Shown in pieces: positions 52,313-61,934 of a stretch of DNA of 64,000 nt. The notes under the pieces were generated by a model. It saw nothing but the letters and a program-made list of their open reading frames with translations. It did not search any database and had not been told where the DNA came from. Source of the DNA: Longimicrobiales bacterium (GTDB lineage Bacteria > Gemmatimonadota > Gemmatimonadetes > Longimicrobiales > Gaopeijiaceae); contig OX638356.1 of NCBI GenBank assembly GCA_951813395.1, positions 475,340 through 539,339 of the forward strand, read 5' to 3'. The translations under genes were made by a program, and so were the position numbers. Every line of letters starts with the position of its first letter. The stretch's first letter is position 1.

Positions 52313-53662
52313 TTATCGCGGCTCGAACTCCTCCTCCGACAGACGGAAGGCCTCGATCAACTCCGGATCGGTCTCCGTCCCGAGGATCCGCCCGGCCAGG
52401 TACTCGCCGATCACCGGGCCGAACTTGAAGCCCTCGGCAGATCCGCCGCCCGCCAGCCAGACGTTGTCGAAGTCGGGGTGATGGTCGAAGAAGAAGTTGG
52501 ACGTCCGCGAAATCTCGTAGTGGCACGACCGGGTCTCGCTCACAGGAGCATCGGCAAGCCCCGGGAACCGCTCGCGCACGAAGGCAAGCGGACTCTCGTA
52601 TTCCTCCTCGCGGAGCCAGCGGCGGCTGGTGTCGGGATCGTCGGGTCCCCGTCCACCCCGGCGGACCCGGAATCCGCGGTTGTCGGGACCCAGCGCGGGC
52701 CAGCCGGTGACGCCGGGGAAGTTGTAGCTGGGGAGATTCGGGTAGCTGTAGCGGTTGTCCCCCGGAGGAGTGCGAAGGTAGAGGACGTTCCCCATGGGGA
52801 TGCGCAGCCGATTGCCCATGAGATCCGGGAAGGCCTTGGGGAACCAGGGCCCCAGCGCGAAGACGTAGGTCGCCGCCGAGACGGGCTCGCCGGGTTGCAG
52901 CGTGAGCGCGTCCAGCCGGGATGCGGTGGCGGGGCCCGTGGCCGCCCTGGCGATGTTGATCGAGCCCCCCGCCTGTTCGAAGACCCTTGCCACCGATTCG
53001 ATCGCGCGGCGGGCGCGGACGACCCCCGCGTCCGGCTCCCAGAGAGCGACCGTGATGTCCGTAAGGTCGATCACCGGCCATCGCCGTCCGACTTCGTCCG
53101 CGTCCAGGACCTCGTACCTGACACCAGCCTCGTCCCAGTTGTTCCTGGTGTCCTCCATGAATTCGGTCCATTCGTCCCTCATGATGAGGTCCGACGTGGT
53201 GAAGAACACGCGGGGCAGGAGCAGCTCCCGTCCCCGTTCGTCCCACTCCCTCCACTTCTCGATGGCGCGCTTCGCCCACCGGGTCCAGAGGAGGCCGTGC
53301 CCCCGGTCCCCATACCCGGTGCGCACGCCCCGGGTCTCGCCGCCCGACGTAGCCCGGGAGTTGGCGGGCCCGTACTGATCGATGAGGGTTACGCGCGCGC
53401 CGGCCTGCTGGAGATTCAGCGCGGTCCATGCGCCAAATGCCCCGGCGCCGACCACGGCGACATCCGGCGTCTGCCGGGTGAGGATCGCCGGGGCACCGCT
53501 TCTCGCGCGCGGCAAGGGCGAATCGGCGGCGTTTTCCTCGCCTTCAAGGGAGCCCGCCCCTGCCAGCAACGCGCCGGTTCCGGCGGTGGCCGCTTTCACG
53601 AAAGTGCGGCGATCCAGTCGTCCAGTCCCCTCTCCACCCATGATTTCCCCGCTCCCGCTCAT
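52313..53662 (-). CDS. Exported SoxA-like FAD-dependent oxidoreductase
   Basis: 449 residues. A twin-arginine signal (LDRRTFVKAATAG) suggests folded export with bound FAD. The Rossmann motif VVGAGAFGAW (72-77) and ATSGGETRGVRTGYGD match the sarcosine oxidase/N-methyltryptophan oxidase family. So do RSCHYE (Cys380, aligned with the covalent FAD cysteine) and GSAEGFKFGPVIGEYLAG. Unlike cytosolic sarcosine oxidase it sits with a c-type cytochrome gene, overlapping as ATGA at 53659-53662. It may therefore pass electrons to cytochrome c instead of O2. ATG 53641, with GGGAG upstream, is an alternative start. Confidence 0.85.
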   Translation of the reverse strand: MSGSGEIMGGEGTGRLDRRTFVKAATAGTGALLAGAGSLEGEENAADSPLPRARSGAPAILTRQTPDVAVVGAGAFGAWTALNLQQAGARVTLIDQYGPANSRATSGGETRGVRTGYGDRGHGLLWTRWAKRAIEKWREWDERGRELLLPRVFFTTSDLIMRDEWTEFMEDTRNNWDEAGVRYEVLDADEVGRRWPVIDLTDITVALWEPDAGVVRARRAIESVARVFEQAGGSINIARAATGPATASRLDALTLQPGEPVSAATYVFALGPWFPKAFPDLMGNRLRIPMGNVLYLRTPPGDNRYSYPNLPSYNFPGVTGWPALGPDNRGFRVRRGGRGPDDPDTSRRWLREEEYESPLAFVRERFPGLADAPVSETRSCHYEISRTSNFFFDHHPDFDNVWLAGGGSAEGFKFGPVIGEYLAGRILGTETDPELIEAFRLSEEEFEPR

Positions 53663-54186
53663 TGACGACCGACGCCGGGCGGAGCGATTCGCACTTCGCG
53701 CATCGGCGAGTCGGCGGCAAGCTCCGATGAACCGGCGCTGTGTCCGTTCATGCTGAGGATATACGCGACCACATCCAGGTAGACCTGTTCGTCCAGCCCT
53801 CCCGGGTTGTCGTCGGGCATGGTCGAGCGCACGGTCCTGAAAAGCGAGTACACCGTCCGTCTTCCCCAGTTGGACTGGAAGGTGCGGCCGCGGAATTCGC
53901 TCGTCGTGTGGCATTCGGAGCAGACCTCGTCGAACGTCGTACCGCCGCGGTCCGCCTGGGTGCTGTTGAAGATCCCCTCCATGGACTCGTCGGGCGGGTC
54001 CACGGGAGGGTCCACGGGGGTGTTTGTCTGCACGGTCGTCTCGGCCGGAACGGGCGTCGCCGAAGGGTTCCCGGGAGGGGCCGATCCGGAGGATTCCCCG
54101 CTCGGGCCGCTGGAGGCGCAGCCTGCGAGCGACAGCGTCAATGCGAGACCGAGCGCGTTTGCGCCCGGGGCGTGATTCCGTGGCAT
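53659..54186 (-). CDS. Monoheme c-type cytochrome lipoprotein
   Basis: 175 residues. Lipobox SLAGC (Cys23), then a long Pro/Ser/Gly-rich spacer, then a cytochrome c domain with CSECH (89-93) and probable axial Met123 (RSTMPDDNPGG). The domain ends with VYLDVVAYILSMNG. It is the first gene of a two-gene unit with the SoxA-like flavoenzyme. It is anchored at the membrane, so it is a likely electron acceptor from the flavin and donor to the oxidase system. Confidence 0.86.
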   Translation of the reverse strand: MPRNHAPGANALGLALTLSLAGCASSGPSGESSGSAPPGNPSATPVPAETTVQTNTPVDPPVDPPDESMEGIFNSTQADRGGTTFDEVCSECHTTSEFRGRTFQSNWGRRTVYSLFRTVRSTMPDDNPGGLDEQVYLDVVAYILSMNGHSAGSSELAADSPMREVRIAPPGVGRQ

Positions 54187-54270
54187 GGACCGGACCGCCT
54201 CCTCGGATGTAGTGTATCAACTCCGGTGCATCCCACACCGGACTCATTTCTGAATATAGGGAACCGAAAC

Positions 54271-55305
54271 ATGCTCAGCCGAAGCTCCGGGAAGTACCGC
54301 TTCCGTTTCCCCGCCGTGACCGCGTTGGCGGCTACGATCCTGTCGACTACCGCGTGCAACGACCGGGACAGGTTGCCGCTGACCGTCGGGGACGTCAACA
54401 GCATCATCGTTACCGCTTCACCCGAACTGTGGGCAGAGGTCGAACCCGCGCTGCTCACCGCGCTGGAAAGGAGGGTATTCACGGTCCGTGACGAGAGGAC
54501 CTTCAAGGTTACGTACCAGGCCGCCGACGAGGATGCCTGGTACCGGCTGCGCCTGCTGAAGCAACAGCTCGTGATCGGGACCCCGGAGGATCCGTGGATT
54601 GCTCCGGGACTCGCCAGGCTGGACGAGCCGATCAGTCCGCCTCAGGTGCTCCAGGTGGCGGACGTGTGGGCGCGCGAGCAGCTGGTGACCATGGTCGTGC
54701 TGCCCGCCGGGACGGATGCCGCCGAGACCGTGCGGGGACTGCTCCCTGAGCTGGCGGAGCAATTCGACAGCCAGTATCGGGACTGGGTGCTGGCCAGGAT
54801 GTTCACGACCGGGCCCGATACGGCGCTGGCCCGATCGCTGCGTGAAGACCATCGCTTCAGCCTGATCGTTCCCTCGGTGTACCGATACAGGACGCTCGAC
54901 GGGATACATGTGTTCCGCAACGACAATCCGGATCCATCCGAACTGATCCGTCAGTTTGCTGTAGCGTGGACGAGTCCGGCAGTGGAACTCGACGCCGACG
55001 CCCTCCTCGAATGGCGCGCGCGCATCGTGGATCAGTACTACGACTATCCGCAATTCGTGAACCTGAACAGGACCATCGAGTCGAGGGGATTGCTCGGCGG
55101 CAACCCGGTCTACGGCGTGCAGGCCGTGTGGGAGAATCCCCCGGACGCGTATCCGGCGGCGGGCCCTTTCATTACGCGCTCGGTGACCTGCGCGGATCAG
55201 GATCGGACCTATCTGATCGACGCATGGCTTTACGCGCCCGATCGAGAGAAATACGAATACATGATACAGCTGGAGCAGATCTTCGGGTCCTTCCAGTGCA
55301 CGTGA
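54271..55305 (+). CDS. DUF4837 family lipoprotein
   Basis: 344 residues. An export signal with STTACNDRD is followed by a compact alpha/beta protein. GDVNSIIVTASPELWAEVEPALLTALER near the start is typical of DUF4837, a family seen in Bacteroidota and Gemmatimonadota. ATG 54271 follows AGGGAA. Divergent from the cytochrome/flavoenzyme unit, followed 26 nt later by a serine hydrolase. No function is assigned to the family. Confidence 0.78.
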   Translation: MLSRSSGKYRFRFPAVTALAATILSTTACNDRDRLPLTVGDVNSIIVTASPELWAEVEPALLTALERRVFTVRDERTFKVTYQAADEDAWYRLRLLKQQLVIGTPEDPWIAPGLARLDEPISPPQVLQVADVWAREQLVTMVVLPAGTDAAETVRGLLPELAEQFDSQYRDWVLARMFTTGPDTALARSLREDHRFSLIVPSVYRYRTLDGIHVFRNDNPDPSELIRQFAVAWTSPAVELDADALLEWRARIVDQYYDYPQFVNLNRTIESRGLLGGNPVYGVQAVWENPPDAYPAAGPFITRSVTCADQDRTYLIDAWLYAPDREKYEYMIQLEQIFGSFQCT

Positions 55306-55331
55306 ATGCAGGACCGCCAGGGAGGCACCTG

Positions 55332-56810
55332 ATGCAACCGCCGAAACCGTTTCCGACCATCCTTCCCACACAACACCTCGCCGTTCTCGCCGCCGCGGCA
55401 TTGCTGGCCCTTGGGGGTTGTGACACCCAGGGCGGCGCGACCGGTTCGTCCGGCGAGTTCGGCGCCGAGGGCGTGGGCTTCGCCGATCCCGACCGCGCCG
55501 ACATCGTGGCCGCGATCGACGAGATCGTCATGACGCCCATCCGCGACGGTCTCATTGCGGGCGCATCGGTGGCGGTCGTGCACGGCGGCGAGCCCATTGC
55601 ATACCGGGGGTACGGCTGGGCGAACCTGCAACTGGGGGTCCCCACGCACGAAGACGCGATCTACGAGATCGGATCGGTCACCAAGCAGTTCACTTCGGTC
55701 GGCCTGCTTCAGGCACAGGCAGAGGGACTCGTCGACCTGGACGCGGACATGAGCACCTATCTGCCGGATTTCCCCACCCAGGGGAACCGGATCACCGTGC
55801 GGGAACTCCTCGATCATACATCGGGGATTCGGGGCTACACCGAAATGGCGGCGGCCAGGCCGTACTTCGTCCGGCGAGTCCCCCGCGACACGCTGCTGGC
55901 TCTCATCGGCAATCACCCGTTCGACTTCCCCACGGGAGAGCACGAGATATACAACAACTCGGCCTACTACCTGGCCGGGATGATCCTTGAGGAGGTGACC
56001 GGCACCACCTACGAGGACTACGTCGAACAGAGGATCTTTGCCGCGCTGGGCATGGAACGCTCGCGCTACTGCAGCGAAACCGAGATCCAGGAGGGCAAGG
56101 TGGACGGCTACGACGTCGGCGAGAGCGGTCTGGCCAACAAGGGCTTCATCGTCCACAGCATCCCCTTCGCGGCGGGTTCGCTGTGCTCCAGCGCGCGCGA
56201 CCTCGCGACGTGGCTGGGCGCCCTCCACGGTGGAGAGGTGCTCGACGACGACGCATACGCGCAACTGACCGAGCCCGGCGACCTCAACGACGGCACGAAG
56301 ACCCGCTACGCCCTCGGCCTGGCAACCAGCGACTTCCTGGGACACCGCGCGCTGCATCACGGGGGAGGGATCAACGGCTTCCTCACCGAGTCGCTCTACC
56401 TCGTCGACGAGGATCTTGCGGTCGTGGTCCTGGTCAACACCGCCGGTCCCCCCGGGCCCACGGAGCTGGCCGAGCAGATCGTGGAGCTGGTGGTCGGCGA
56501 CGCCACTCCGGCACCCATGGCCTTCGAGGGCGATCCGTCCTGGTTCGAGGGCACGTACTCGGGCCCCGCGCGCGGCGGCCAGGCCGCGATCCGCATCGCG
56601 GTGGACGGCGACGTCCTCACCGCGACCGCCGTGATGATGGGCGACCAGGATATTCCCGATGACCGCCAGGAGGCCGATACGCTCGATTTCCGCGGCGGCA
56701 TGACGTTCGGCAGCGGGGGCGCGCGCCTGACCTTCGAGGGCGGCGATGCCAACGCGGCCACACTGCGCTGGGACGTCGTGTCGGGATACACCGTGATGTC
56801 GAGGCGGTAG
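55332..56810 (+). CDS. Serine hydrolase lipoprotein, beta-lactamase (class C) family
   Basis: 492 residues. Lipobox LALGGC (Cys30). Catalytic motifs are SVTK (115-118), YNN (HEIYNNSAYY) and HHGGG. A short C-terminal beta domain follows. GGGAGG lies 6 nt before ATG 55332. It is close to the family of D-Ala-D-Ala carboxypeptidase-like and esterase EstB-like proteins. It lies 2 nt before the dnaE start, so dnaE may be read from the same message. Confidence 0.84.
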   Translation: MQPPKPFPTILPTQHLAVLAAAALLALGGCDTQGGATGSSGEFGAEGVGFADPDRADIVAAIDEIVMTPIRDGLIAGASVAVVHGGEPIAYRGYGWANLQLGVPTHEDAIYEIGSVTKQFTSVGLLQAQAEGLVDLDADMSTYLPDFPTQGNRITVRELLDHTSGIRGYTEMAAARPYFVRRVPRDTLLALIGNHPFDFPTGEHEIYNNSAYYLAGMILEEVTGTTYEDYVEQRIFAALGMERSRYCSETEIQEGKVDGYDVGESGLANKGFIVHSIPFAAGSLCSSARDLATWLGALHGGEVLDDDAYAQLTEPGDLNDGTKTRYALGLATSDFLGHRALHHGGGINGFLTESLYLVDEDLAVVVLVNTAGPPGPTELAEQIVELVVGDATPAPMAFEGDPSWFEGTYSGPARGGQAAIRIAVDGDVLTATAVMMGDQDIPDDRQEADTLDFRGGMTFGSGGARLTFEGGDANAATLRWDVVSGYTVMSRR

Positions 56811-56812
56811 CG

Positions 56813-59800
56813 TTGTCGTTCGTCCACCTGCACACACATTCGGAGTTCTCGCTTCTCGACGGTGCAAACCGCCTCGGGGACCTGGTCCGGAAGGCGCAGG
56901 AGTTCGAGATGCCGGCGCTGGCGCTGACCGACCACGGCTGCCTCTACGGGGCCTGGACGTTCCAGAAACTGGCCCGCAAGGACGGGATCAAGCCGATCAT
57001 CGGCATGGAAGCCTACGTCGCGCCAGGCGATAGAAGGGAGCGGGCACGGTCGGGACAGGGTGGGAAGGCGCACTATCACCTGGTGTTGCTGGCCCGGGAC
57101 GCGGAGGGCTACCGCAACCTGATCAGGCTCTCGTCGATCGGGTACACCGAGGGCTTCTACTACCGTCCCCGTCTGGACCGCGATACGCTGGCGCGCCATT
57201 CCGGCGGGCTCATCGTGAGTTCGGCCTGCATGGCGGGCGAGCTGGCGCGGCACCTGAACGCCGGCAACGACGACACCGCCCGCAAAGTGGCCGACTGGTA
57301 CGCCAACGCATTTCCCGACCGCTACTACCTGGAGGTGCAGGCCCACGGAACGCCGGGCCAGGCGGAACTCAACAGGAAGATCTTCGCGCTCGCCGACGAC
57401 ATGGGCCTCCCCGTCGTCGCAACCAACGACGCCCACTTCCTGCAGCCGGACCATCACCCGGCCCACGACATCCTCGTGTGCATCGGGACCGCGAAAAACC
57501 ACGACGACGAGGGCCGCCTGACGTACGACAGCGGCCTCTACTTCAAGAACCACGAGGAGATGGCGGCGGCCTTCCCCGGCCGGCCGGAAGTGATCGAAAA
57601 CACCCTCAGGATCGCGGACGAAGTCTCGCTGACGCTGGAGAAGAAATACCATCTGCCGCGATTCCCGCTGCCGGAACCCTTCGCCGAAGACAACGACTAC
57701 CTGGTGCATCTGGCCGAAGCGGGCGCGAGGGAGCGGTATGCTCCCGGGCCCGAGAAGGAGGCGCGGGCAGAGGAAGACACGCTTCCTGCGCGCGTCCGTG
57801 AACGGCTCGAATACGAACTCGCGGTCATTCTGAAGACCGGGTATGCGGGCTACTTCCTCATTACGTGGGACTTCATTCGCTGGGCGCGCGAAAACGGAAT
57901 CCCGGTGGGTCCGGGACGGGGCTCCGCGGCCGGGTCCCTGGTGTCCTACGCGCTTCGGATCACCGACCTGGACCCGATCGAATACGGCCTGCTGTTCGAA
58001 CGCTTCCTCAATCCCGAGCGGATCTCGATGCCCGACATCGACATCGATTTCTGCTACGAGCGCCGGGGTGAAGTGATCGAGTATGTGCGGCGCAAGTACG
58101 GTCGTGACGCCGTCGGCCAGATCATCACGTTCGGGACGATGAAGAGCCGCGCGGTGATCCGGGACGTGGGCCGGGTCCTCGGCTTCGACGTGGGCGAGAC
58201 CGACCGGATCGCGAAGAAGATCCCGAACCAGCCCGGCCAGAGCTATACGGTGGCCGAAGCGGTGGAGCAGATCCGGGACGTGAAGGCGCTGTACGAGTCC
58301 GACGAACGTCACACGAGGCTGTTCGACTACTCGATCACCCTGGAGGGCCTGGCGCGGCACGCGTCGGTGCACGCGGCCGGGGTGGTGATCGCTCCCGGTC
58401 CGCTGAGCGAATACGTGCCGATCTGCACGCAGGGCAAGGGGAGCAGGAACGGGAGCGGCGGCGGGGGGCGGGACGCCGGTCCGGAAGACGGGCCCGACAT
58501 CGTCACGCAGTACGACATGAACTGTCTCGAGGATGCCGGGATGCTGAAGATGGACTTCCTGGGCCTCAAGACGCTCACCGTGATCCACGACGCCGTACGG
58601 GCGGTGAGGGATCGACTGGGCCGGTTCCGCCATCCCGAGACGGGCACGGTGTACGAGTCCGACGCGATGGACGACGTGCCGCTCGACGACGCGGAGGTCT
58701 ATCGCATGCTCGCCAGCGGCGGGACGTCGGGCGTCTTCCAGTTCGAATCCAACCTCGCCCTGGACAAGCTGCGCGCCATGCGCTGCGACCGCTTCGACGA
58801 CCTGGTGGCGACCAATGCGCTCATCCGCCCCGGGCCCCTCGACTCGGGCATGACCGACAAGTACATCAAGCGCAAGCTCGGGGACGAGCCTGTGTCGTAC
58901 CCGGCGCCCGGCCTGGATCACATCCTCGAGCCCACCTACGGCATCATCGTGTACCAGGAGCAGGTGATGCTGATCGCGAACGACCTCGCGGGCTACTCCC
59001 TGGCGGAAGCGGACGTGCTGCGCAAGGCGATGGGGAAGAAGGACGCGGAGTTGATTCGGGATGAACTGGACCGCTTCAAGGCCAGGGTCACCGAACGGGG
59101 ACTGCCGCGGCGGAGGGCCGCCGACCTTGCCAAGCAGATCGAGACCTTCGGCCGGTACGGCTTCAACAAGTCCCATTCCGTCGCGTACTCGCTGCTGTCA
59201 TACAAGACCGCGTGGCTGAAGCGCTACTACCCGGCCGAGTTCATGGCCGCGCTGCTGTCGTCCGTGCTGGACAAGACCGACGATGTGGTGAAGTACATCG
59301 GCGAGTGCCGGGACCTGGGCCGGTATCACCCCGCACTCGAAGACGGTCTCGTGGTCCTCGCTCCCGACGTCAACGAGAGCGGCTGGAAGTTCACGGTCGT
59401 TGGGCCTGGCACGATCCGGTTCGGACTCGGGGCCGTGCGCGGTGTCGGTGCGGCCGCCGTGCAGTCGATCCTGGCGGGGCGTTCACAGGGCGGGCCGTTC
59501 CAGGGCCTCTTCGACTTCCTCCAGCGGATCGACCCCCGGGCACTGAACAAGCGCGCGTGCGAGGCGCTGATCGCGTCCGGGGCGCTCGACTCGTGCGGGC
59601 ATCGCGCCCAGTTGCTGGCCGGTCTCGACACGGCCTACGGCGAGGTCATGGCCCGTCTGCAGGAAACCGAAGTCGGTCAGGGATCGCTGTTCGGCGGCGA
59701 CGGGCTGGAGCGCCCGGCCCCCGCGCTCCCCACCGTGCCCGAGTGGGACGACCGGGAACGCCTGACCCGCGAGAAGGACGCGCTCGGATTCTTCATCTCG

Positions 59801-60400
59801 GGGCACCCGCTCGACCGGTATCGCGAAATCGCGAAGGCGTTCGACGAGGTGGGCTTAGGTGAGCTCAAGGCCAGAATGGGCGACTCGATCGAGATGGCCT
59901 GCGTGGTCACGGCCGTGTCCCGCCAGGTGTCCCGCCGTGATGGTTCGGAGTGGGCGAAGATCACGGTCGAGGGCTTTCACGGCACCGCGATGGTCCTCGC
60001 GTTCAAGGACGTGTGGCAGAGCTACAAGGCCACGGTGGAGACCGACGCCGTGGTGTTGCTGCGCGGCAAGGTGAGCGACCGCGACCGCGATGAAGAGGAT
60101 CCCCCGGTCTTCCTTGATTCGGCCGAACCCCTCAGCCAGGTGCGCGGAAGCGGTCGATTTGCCGTGCGGATCGACATCGGCGGGCACGAATCGCTGGCGG
60201 ACGACGCCTTTGCGAGCGCCCGTGCGGTGGCGGACGCACACCCCGGAGCCGCCCCGGTCGAGGTGGTTCTCACTGAGGCGAACGGATCGAGCGCACCTCG
60301 CCTGAGGTCACGCTCACTGAAGGTGTCCCCGGATCGTGAGACCATACGCGCCCTCGAGGGCGTCTTTGGAAAGGGACGCGTCGGCCTGGCGAAAGTTTGA
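56813..60400 (+). CDS. dnaE: DNA polymerase III alpha subunit
   Basis: 1195 residues, replicative C-family polymerase (cytoplasm). The N-terminal PHP domain keeps HLHTHSE, LTDHGCLYGA, GMEAYVAPG and ATNDAHF; these potential metal ligands are altered in the E. coli enzyme. The palm contains PDIDIDF with Asp408 and Asp410, and RHASVHAAGVVI and MDFLGLKTL follow. The helix-hairpin-helix, OB-fold and C-terminal tau-binding parts follow. A Gly-rich insertion (about 545-560) precedes IVTQYDMN. The start is TTG 56813; no ATG in frame would include the HLHTHSE motif. Confidence 0.96.
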   Translation: MSFVHLHTHSEFSLLDGANRLGDLVRKAQEFEMPALALTDHGCLYGAWTFQKLARKDGIKPIIGMEAYVAPGDRRERARSGQGGKAHYHLVLLARDAEGYRNLIRLSSIGYTEGFYYRPRLDRDTLARHSGGLIVSSACMAGELARHLNAGNDDTARKVADWYANAFPDRYYLEVQAHGTPGQAELNRKIFALADDMGLPVVATNDAHFLQPDHHPAHDILVCIGTAKNHDDEGRLTYDSGLYFKNHEEMAAAFPGRPEVIENTLRIADEVSLTLEKKYHLPRFPLPEPFAEDNDYLVHLAEAGARERYAPGPEKEARAEEDTLPARVRERLEYELAVILKTGYAGYFLITWDFIRWARENGIPVGPGRGSAAGSLVSYALRITDLDPIEYGLLFERFLNPERISMPDIDIDFCYERRGEVIEYVRRKYGRDAVGQIITFGTMKSRAVIRDVGRVLGFDVGETDRIAKKIPNQPGQSYTVAEAVEQIRDVKALYESDERHTRLFDYSITLEGLARHASVHAAGVVIAPGPLSEYVPICTQGKGSRNGSGGGGRDAGPEDGPDIVTQYDMNCLEDAGMLKMDFLGLKTLTVIHDAVRAVRDRLGRFRHPETGTVYESDAMDDVPLDDAEVYRMLASGGTSGVFQFESNLALDKLRAMRCDRFDDLVATNALIRPGPLDSGMTDKYIKRKLGDEPVSYPAPGLDHILEPTYGIIVYQEQVMLIANDLAGYSLAEADVLRKAMGKKDAELIRDELDRFKARVTERGLPRRRAADLAKQIETFGRYGFNKSHSVAYSLLSYKTAWLKRYYPAEFMAALLSSVLDKTDDVVKYIGECRDLGRYHPALEDGLVVLAPDVNESGWKFTVVGPGTIRFGLGAVRGVGAAAVQSILAGRSQGGPFQGLFDFLQRIDPRALNKRACEALIASGALDSCGHRAQLLAGLDTAYGEVMARLQETEVGQGSLFGGDGLERPAPALPTVPEWDDRERLTREKDALGFFISGHPLDRYREIAKAFDEVGLGELKARMGDSIEMACVVTAVSRQVSRRDGSEWAKITVEGFHGTAMVLAFKDVWQSYKATVETDAVVLLRGKVSDRDRDEEDPPVFLDSAEPLSQVRGSGRFAVRIDIGGHESLADDAFASARAVADAHPGAAPVEVVLTEANGSSAPRLRSRSLKVSPDRETIRALEGVFGKGRVGLAKV

Positions 60401-60470
60401 ATTCGGTCCCCGGATTGCCCGTAGAGGGAATCGGAGGACCCCCCGCACGTCCGTCAAGGAAAGACGAAGC

Positions 60471-61934
60471 ATGAGAACACTGTTGATTTGCATTACCATC
60501 GCACTCGCACCCCTCGCCGCTCCGCCGGGGGCGCAGGGCCAGGAGACCGGGGAAGGGGCCGCCGACCCATCGGAGTTCGTCGGCAATTGGATGGGCGCAC
60601 TGAACGTGGGGGCGGTGCAGTTGCGAATGCGCTTCGAGTTTGGCGAAAGCGGGGGAGTGCTGACCGCCAGGGTTTTTTCCGTTGACCAGGGCAATGCCGA
60701 GGTGCCGGTGGAGTCCGTGACCCTGACGGGCGCCACGGTTGCCATCGCGATGCCGGTGGCCGGAGCCACGTACGAGGGCACGCTCTCGGAAGACGGGAGC
60801 CGCATCGAGGGATCGTTCGTGCAGATGGGCTCTACCCTGGCCCTCAATCTGGAACGAACCGACGGGGAAGAGACCTTGACACTCCGTCCCCAGGATCCGG
60901 TCGAGCCGTTTCCCTACCTGTCGGAAGGCGTCAGCTACCCGAACCTCGACGGCGGCCATACGCTGGCGGGCACCTTTACGCGGCCGGAATCCGGCGGCCC
61001 CTTCCCGGCGGTGATCCTGATCTCGGGGTCGGGTCCCCAGGACCGGGACGAGGCCCTGCTCGGGCACCGCCCCTTCCTGGTACTGTCCGACCACCTTACG
61101 CGTCGCGGGATCGCGGTCCTCCGCTTCGATGATCGCGGTGTCGGCGAATCGACGGGGAACTTCGCGGCCGCCACCTCACGCGACTTCGCCTCGGATGTGC
61201 TGGCCGGGGTCGCCTACCTGAGGACGCGGGACGACGTGGACGCCGGCGCGATCGGACTGGCGGGCCATTCCGAGGGGGGCCTGATCGCGCCCATGGTGGC
61301 CGTCGCATCCGATGATGTCGCCTACATCGTGCTCATGGCGGGGACGGGCGTGAACGGGGAACGGATCCTCCTCGCACAGGGGGCGCTGATCGCGCGGGCG
61401 AACGGCGCCTCCGACGAAGCGATCGCCGCAAACCAGGCACTTCAGCGCGCCATGTTCGAAGTCCTCAGGTCGGACCCCGACGTGGAGCGCGCCGGGGAAG
61501 CACTCGCCGACCTGGTGCGCAACGCCCTGGAGGAAGCAGGCGAGGAGATGCGCGCTCAGGCCGGAATCACCGACGACGCGTCGCTGGACGGTGCGGTGGC
61601 GGCCCAGGTTCAAGCCGTGAATACGCCGTGGTTCCGCTACTTCCTCACCTACAACCCCGCGGAAACGATCGAACAGGTCACGGTCCCGGTTCTGGCAATC
61701 AACGGCGAAAACGACCTGCAGGTGCCCTACGAGGAAAACCTGCGCGAAATCGAGGCGGCGCTCCGGCGCGGCGGGAACACGGAATACGAGATCCATGCCC
61801 TGCCCGGTCTCAACCACCTCTTCCAGCACTCCGACACCGGGTCGCCGGCCGAGTACCAGGCGATCGAAGAGACCTGGTCGGTCGAAGTCATGGAACTCAT
61901 CGCGGACTGGATCCTGCAGACGGTGGGGAGCTAG
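60471..61934 (+). CDS. Secreted alpha/beta hydrolase
   Basis: 487 residues. Signal peptide, an N-terminal beta-rich domain (about 30-140, FVGNWMGALNVGAVQLRMRF, as in many secreted esterases), then the hydrolase fold with nucleophile GHSEGG (Ser267). The acid lies in INGENDLQVPYEEN and the His in LPGLNHLFQH. DRGVGEST is the usual strand-turn before the nucleophile. AAGGA lies about 11 nt before ATG 60471. It probably cleaves acyl esters. The stop overlaps the convergent exonuclease gene in CTAG (61931-61934). Confidence 0.86.
   Translation: MRTLLICITIALAPLAAPPGAQGQETGEGAADPSEFVGNWMGALNVGAVQLRMRFEFGESGGVLTARVFSVDQGNAEVPVESVTLTGATVAIAMPVAGATYEGTLSEDGSRIEGSFVQMGSTLALNLERTDGEETLTLRPQDPVEPFPYLSEGVSYPNLDGGHTLAGTFTRPESGGPFPAVILISGSGPQDRDEALLGHRPFLVLSDHLTRRGIAVLRFDDRGVGESTGNFAAATSRDFASDVLAGVAYLRTRDDVDAGAIGLAGHSEGGLIAPMVAVASDDVAYIVLMAGTGVNGERILLAQGALIARANGASDEAIAANQALQRAMFEVLRSDPDVERAGEALADLVRNALEEAGEEMRAQAGITDDASLDGAVAAQVQAVNTPWFRYFLTYNPAETIEQVTVPVLAINGENDLQVPYEENLREIEAALRRGGNTEYEIHALPGLNHLFQHSDTGSPAEYQAIEETWSVEVMELIADWILQTVGS

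Noticed and set aside
54220-54240. Short inverted repeat CCGGTG/CACCGG in the divergent cytochrome/DUF4837 region
   Set aside because: Only 6-bp arms in GC-rich DNA; expected by chance and without promoter elements at a fixed distance.
56396-59176. A 926-codon minus-strand open frame opposite dnaE
   Set aside because: dnaE is unambiguous on the plus strand; the antisense product has no recognisable motif.
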